Below, piece by piece: positions 60,323 through 64,000 of a stretch of DNA of 64,000 nt (position 1 is the first letter of the stretch; every line of letters begins with the position of its first letter). The position numbers and the translations under genes are program-made. Below the pieces are notes generated by a model that searched no databases, had not been told where the DNA came from, and saw only the letters and a list, made by a program, of their open reading frames with translations. Origin of the DNA: Filosporella fistucella (lineage: Eukaryota > Ascomycota > Leotiomycetes > Helotiales). Location of the stretch: contig JAQJZZ010000011.1 of NCBI GenBank assembly GCA_030077755.1, positions 1 to 64,000 of the forward strand, given 5' to 3'.

Positions 60323-62556
60323 TCAATCCGACCAGGGATCATACCCAGTATCAGGATGAGGATACCCACAATCCACAGCAATATCAGCCCAGTTCTCAAC
60401 CTCGTCCTCATCCGCAGAGTGCGCGCTCTTCGCATTCCCATTTCCATTCCTATTTCTTCCTCTCCCAACTTTCCTCCTATTTTTCCCCTTCGTTTCTTTC
60501 CTCTCCTCCTCTACCCTCTGTTCTTCTAACCTCATCCCAGCAGCCCATTCCGCCAACTCAGCAGGAAACATCATGCATCTCAACACCACCTCTCTCGTCG
60601 CCAAAGCATCTTCCTTACAATTATGCACTCCTTCTCTATTCTCTCGAATCGAGATTCCGAGGAGCTCTTCGCAGAGGGTTTGTAATCCCCATTGTCTCTT
60701 GAATACAAACACGGCATTGCGAGCTAGAATATCTGAGTCTATTATCCGTGAGTGAGAGATGTGGAGGACATCGAGATCGTATTGGAGAGCATGGCCGATT
60801 AGGATAGTGGAGTCGTCGATGAGAGAGTAAAGTAATGTTCTAGCTTGGAGCCAGCTGGATAGTGCTTCTCCTCGAGAGATCGCGGTATCAACATCCTTCT
60901 TGGTGATACCGTGGATAGCTGTTCGCCACGAGGTCACACTATCAGATGGGCAAATAAATTTGTTGATTAGTGTTTCCCCTGTAAGAAAGTCTATCACGCA
61001 GATGGCGATTGCTTCACTTGTGGAGCCTACACTTACCATTTCGCAATCGAGGGTTACCGCTTGCCGTTTTGGGACGTGGGAATCTGCTCTAGGTGGAGCT
61101 GCAAAATCTTGATATTTAGCTACTTTTGCGTCCCGGAAGTCGTGTTCAAAAGAAACGGTGCAGCCAGTGCTCGGAAGGCCGCAACAGGGTGGTGGCTGGT
61201 TAGGAGACTGGATTTATCAGTAGGCTGGGGACTTTTGTACATAAGGATAATCATACCGATTTCTGACGGGGTTGGGGGTGGTACAGACACGATCTGTCTT
61301 GTACAAAATTTTGCATTCCTGCTTCTCTTAACCGTTGATCCCACACCGAATATACAAAAATATGACATACCTCCGCATCGTCTGCACCATAGTCGTTCAT
61401 AAATCTGTTCTTTTGTGTACAGTGTTGGATGATAGTTGTTGCTTCGGAGAACATCAACCCGATGACAATTCCATCTCAAAATTGCTAATACGCCAACTCT
61501 CTCGGGGATTGGAATTGTGGACCATCTGATGTCTTGAAAATTTTCCTCAAACTCCCGTTTGGAGATGATGGAGGACGTCCCCATACCCTGTTCAATTTGC
61601 TCCCCAATGAAGTGGGTTGGACCCGCCGTGTCCGGTGGCGGATGTGCTGGTGGGATGGATAACCGGGCTGATATTGAAGGCGTGGAATGTCGTTCCAATT
61701 GAGTGCCAGGTGATGGATTGATTCGATGAGCACGAGCGTACTGCAAATGTTCTGAGAGTCCTTTACGGTCTATGAACGTTTTATGGCATGGCTCACATCG
61801 AATAGACGAAGCTATGGCAGGGATGTTTTGATTTCCAGAATGAGTGGTTCTATGAGCACTCGCATATTTCAAATGCTCTGAGAGTCCTTGTTGATCTAGA
61901 AAAGATCTATTGCATGGATCGCAGCGAAGGGAGCGAGCTTGGGAAGGAACAGTTGCACTTGCCGCAGAAGTAGTTCTATGAGCTGCGGCACATCTCAAAT
62001 GCTCCGAAAGCCCCTGTTGATCTATGAAGAATCGATCACAGGGTTGGCAGTGAATAGAGCGACTTGTGCTAGAGATTTCTCTAGGTGCAGAAGGTGCAGC
62101 TTTATGAGCACTGGAATACCGAAGGTGCTCTGAAAGTGCACGATCATCTATGAAAGATTTCTCGCAGGGGGCGCAACGAAGCCGGTGAGGTGTAGAAGGA
62201 ATCCGTTGGATTGAAGAATGGGCAACTTGATGAGCACTGTGGTTTTGCAAATGTTCTGAGAGTGCCTTCTGATCTATGAACGACCTCTTACAAGGTTCGC
62301 AGCGAGCAGTGACACTGGTGGCAGCCACACCAACTCCCTCAGCTGGCGCCGTCGCGGCACTTTGTTGTAAAGATCCATGACTAGGTTTGGCTAAAAAATG
62401 TCTCTGTAGAGCATCTTGTGTACCAAACATTCTGAGGCAATTTGGACACTGATATGGATGGGCGGAGGCTGAAAGGTGCAGCATCAAATCTGCGCGACTT
62501 CGGAATCCCATCTGACAGGCGTCACAGTAATTGGCGCGCTGGCCAGAAGTATTCAT
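60323..62556 (-). CDS. C2H2 zinc-finger array fused to a DEDDh 3'-5' exonuclease
   Basis: Exons 62556-61371, 61324-61257 and 61195-60323; 708 aa. The two introns (46 and 61 bp) are frame-exact and join what look like two separate frames. Residues about 8-285 hold seven C-x2-C-x12-H-type fingers. The last five are close copies (C.PC...FIDQ..LSEHL....AH), so they arose by tandem duplication. A Cys-rich linker follows: WCRRCG, then RSCLYH, PPPCCGLPSTGC. The catalytic domain has all DEDDh motifs: Exo I LDCEMVSVG, Exo II LIGHALQYDLDVL, Exo III GVHNCKEDALATREV. It ends in a basic RNRNGNGN tail and an acidic PHPDTGYDPWSD terminus. The REX4/ISG20-type domain degrades RNA or DNA 3'-5', and the fingers probably give nucleic-acid binding. 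The GTAAGT just after LDCEM looks like a splice donor but codes V-S in frame and is not used in this model. Confidence 0.85.
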
Positions 62557-63464
62557 GATAACGATAGAGGCTTACGGGGTCTGGGATTTGAGATATGGTT
62601 TTATTTCGCTTCAAATGGGAGAAGTTGGCATGAGGTTAGTAGACAAAAGGAAAGCGAGATTTTGAAAAGTAGGCGCCTGCAGGCTGCCGTTACCTGAAGC
62701 GATGGACCTATCAAAGGCTAAGAACAAAAGCACTAGCCAACATTATGCACCAAAGACTATATAAAGGACGGTTTTTTAGTGACACGAAATTTACCTATAT
62801 AATTTCAAGTAACATCTAAATTGGAGATGAAAAGAGAAATCGTAATTTATAGCCGACTTTGACGTTGTATTTTGGGATGCTAAGATCACAGGATAGGATA
62901 TTTAAGCTCCCTACCCAAAACCGCGCTCCATAAGAGGTTAATCTCCCATATCGCAAGCAGGTTCAAAAAGGGCTTGTTCTCCTACAATGAATGCATGAAG
63001 AATCAGAATCTCAAGAAAATGATTGTTAACGAGAATCATACCACTGAGGCTCGGAGTATTGTCTAGTTAACACTAAAAGTATCAGTGCCAACAAAGCTAC
63101 AGAAAGTGTTTGCGCTGCTACAATTTTTTATTGCATCCCAGTAATATGCCAACCAAGCAGATGCTATCGAGCGGTATCTGCAAGTATTGCCAAGAAAAGT
63201 GGAAGCATATGGCAGCGAATGGAAATTAAATCATGGCTGCAGAAGTTCAGAGAGCCACTTGGCAAAGAGAATTCGTAGGTAGAAAAGGCCAGAAGAAAGA
63301 AGTAGGAAAGAAACAAGAAATCTACAAGTATGGTTAACATCTCCTGACAATACCGCCACAGGACTGTAATAGGATTATCTGTTTGTAGGTACAAATACAC
63401 ATTTCAATCATACAGCTCAGCGCCGCTCCCCTGAGCATCCTGTACCTTTCTACAGTCCATAAAA
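62557..63464. other. Intergenic, nothing recognised
   Basis: 908 bp between two minus-strand genes. The frame 63164-63400 has no support beyond a hydrophobic run. No repeat or RNA gene seen. Confidence 0.4.
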
Positions 63465-64000
63465 TCAGTATTCGTCGTCCGAATCCTCTTCCATTTTGCT
63501 ATCCGACGGGCGATCTCCATCATCACTACCATCTAGGATACAGAGATCCAATTCCGTGGACTTATTCTGGATGCCTCGATGATCATGGCATACCTCATGG
63601 TGCGATTCCTGTATTGATCAGTACATATGCTAGTATCGCGGTGGTAAACAATTACCAAATTATGAGAATAGCATGCCTGTGAGCAGAAGAAAGACACCAC
63701 ATCATGTGCAGCACAATCTTTGCATATACCGGATACAGGACCCGAGAACTTGGTTTCTTCTTGGGATTTCTTCAAACAGAGATCCTGCATACAGCAACTG
63801 TGGTTCTCTTCAATGTGATATCTCTGTGATAAATTAGTATCGCAACCTCCATTCGGGGCAAGAAGCTTACGAAATCTTCTTTGCCATGCTCCTCGCAACA
63901 ATAAACATGTCTGTACAAGTCTCCACTCCTCCTGCCTACCCATGCACAGATAGCACATTCATAATGAACTTCGGACTTGATATCCACTTCTTTCCTACAC
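63465..64000 (-). CDS. Cys/His-rich zinc-binding protein, 3' part only
   Basis: Exons 64000-63871, 63823-63656 and 63608-63465, with two 47-bp GT-AG introns, give the last 147 or so residues; the frame is open to the window edge, so the 5' part is missing. Three metal-binding-like stretches follow each other: YECAICAWVGRR....YRHVYCCEEH, then CCMQDLC, then GICKDCAAHDVVSFFCSQACYSH with CHDH. The last resembles a treble-clef or MYND-like finger. The C-terminus is very acidic (GSDDGDRPSDSKMEEDSDDEY). The family is unknown; a nuclear or protein-binding role is a guess. Confidence 0.65.

Noticed and set aside
61028..61039. GTAAGT after LDCEM in the exonuclease as a splice donor
   Set aside because: The frame continues without break as VSVGSTSEA, the normal continuation of the Exo I motif, so it is coding.
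1..64000. tRNA, rRNA, CRISPR array or LTR retrotransposon
   Set aside because: No cloverleaf with GGTTCRA-type box, no rRNA core, no regular spacer-repeat array and no paired LTRs were seen by eye; a covariance-model scan would be decisive.

Overview
The window is one chromosome end of a filamentous ascomycete (Pezizomycotina). A Leotiomycetes-type fungus would fit, but I cannot fix the genus. Bases 1-98 are TTAGGG-type telomere read on the C-rich strand. Behind it lie about 7.5 kb of AT-rich subtelomere, then gene-bearing DNA to the right edge. Fungal hallmarks are short introns (44-62 bp, CTAAC-like branch sites, CAG/TAG acceptors), Zn2Cys6 regulators, a GNA1 gene, and mutation of the RIP type (repeat-induced point mutation, C to T mostly at CpA).

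Subtelomere (1-7560). The AT-rich block is not empty. Read on the minus strand it is a RIP-degraded telomere-linked RecQ-type helicase gene, transcribed toward the telomere. Walker A, DEAD/H-box, motif V and motif VI can all still be placed, and an OrsD-like C2H2 region lies upstream of them. Part of the gene is duplicated (about 4078-4826 and 5410-6142), and the copies differ almost only by transitions. Two identical 28-bp GC-rich repeats bracket the adjoining 1.3 kb.

Subtelomeric gene zone (7.6-33 kb). In order: a CorA-like membrane protein (-); a Ser/Thr-rich secreted protein with two PAN-like Cys domains, broken by four in-frame stops that each look like a mutated Gln codon (+); a Zn2Cys6 regulator (-) divergent from a secreted PAF-acetylhydrolase-like hydrolase (+); a six-exon calmodulin-like gene with a degenerate C-lobe (+); and the dominant feature, a single-exon gene of 16.7 kb (-). 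That gene encodes a 5,552-residue Ser/Thr-rich secreted protein ending in a spherulin-4 (Sph3/GH135-like) domain.

Core-like zone (34-64 kb). In order: a SAM-methyltransferase-like protein (+), a VHS/GAT trafficking adaptor (+), a D-amino-acid oxidase (-), GNA1 (-) divergent from a class 3 lipase (+), a 4-coumarate-CoA-ligase-like AMP-binding enzyme (-) separated by a 3.7-kb gap from a six-helix FAD/NAD(P) membrane reductase (+), a Zn2Cys6/Fungal_trans_2-type regulator (+), a small membrane protein (-), a fused C2H2-array plus DEDDh exonuclease (-), and the 3' part of a Cys/His-rich gene running off the right edge (-).

How they may work together: the left third is rich in surface and secreted proteins plus RIP-damaged copies, as expected of a fast-evolving chromosome end. 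GNA1 feeds UDP-GlcNAc and chitin synthesis. The CoA ligase, membrane reductase and regulator at 48-58 kb together carry the domain types found in fused form in TmpL-like proteins and may be a small functional group; this is inference. All spliced models were built by hand from splice sites and family motifs. I saw no tRNA, rRNA or CRISPR array.
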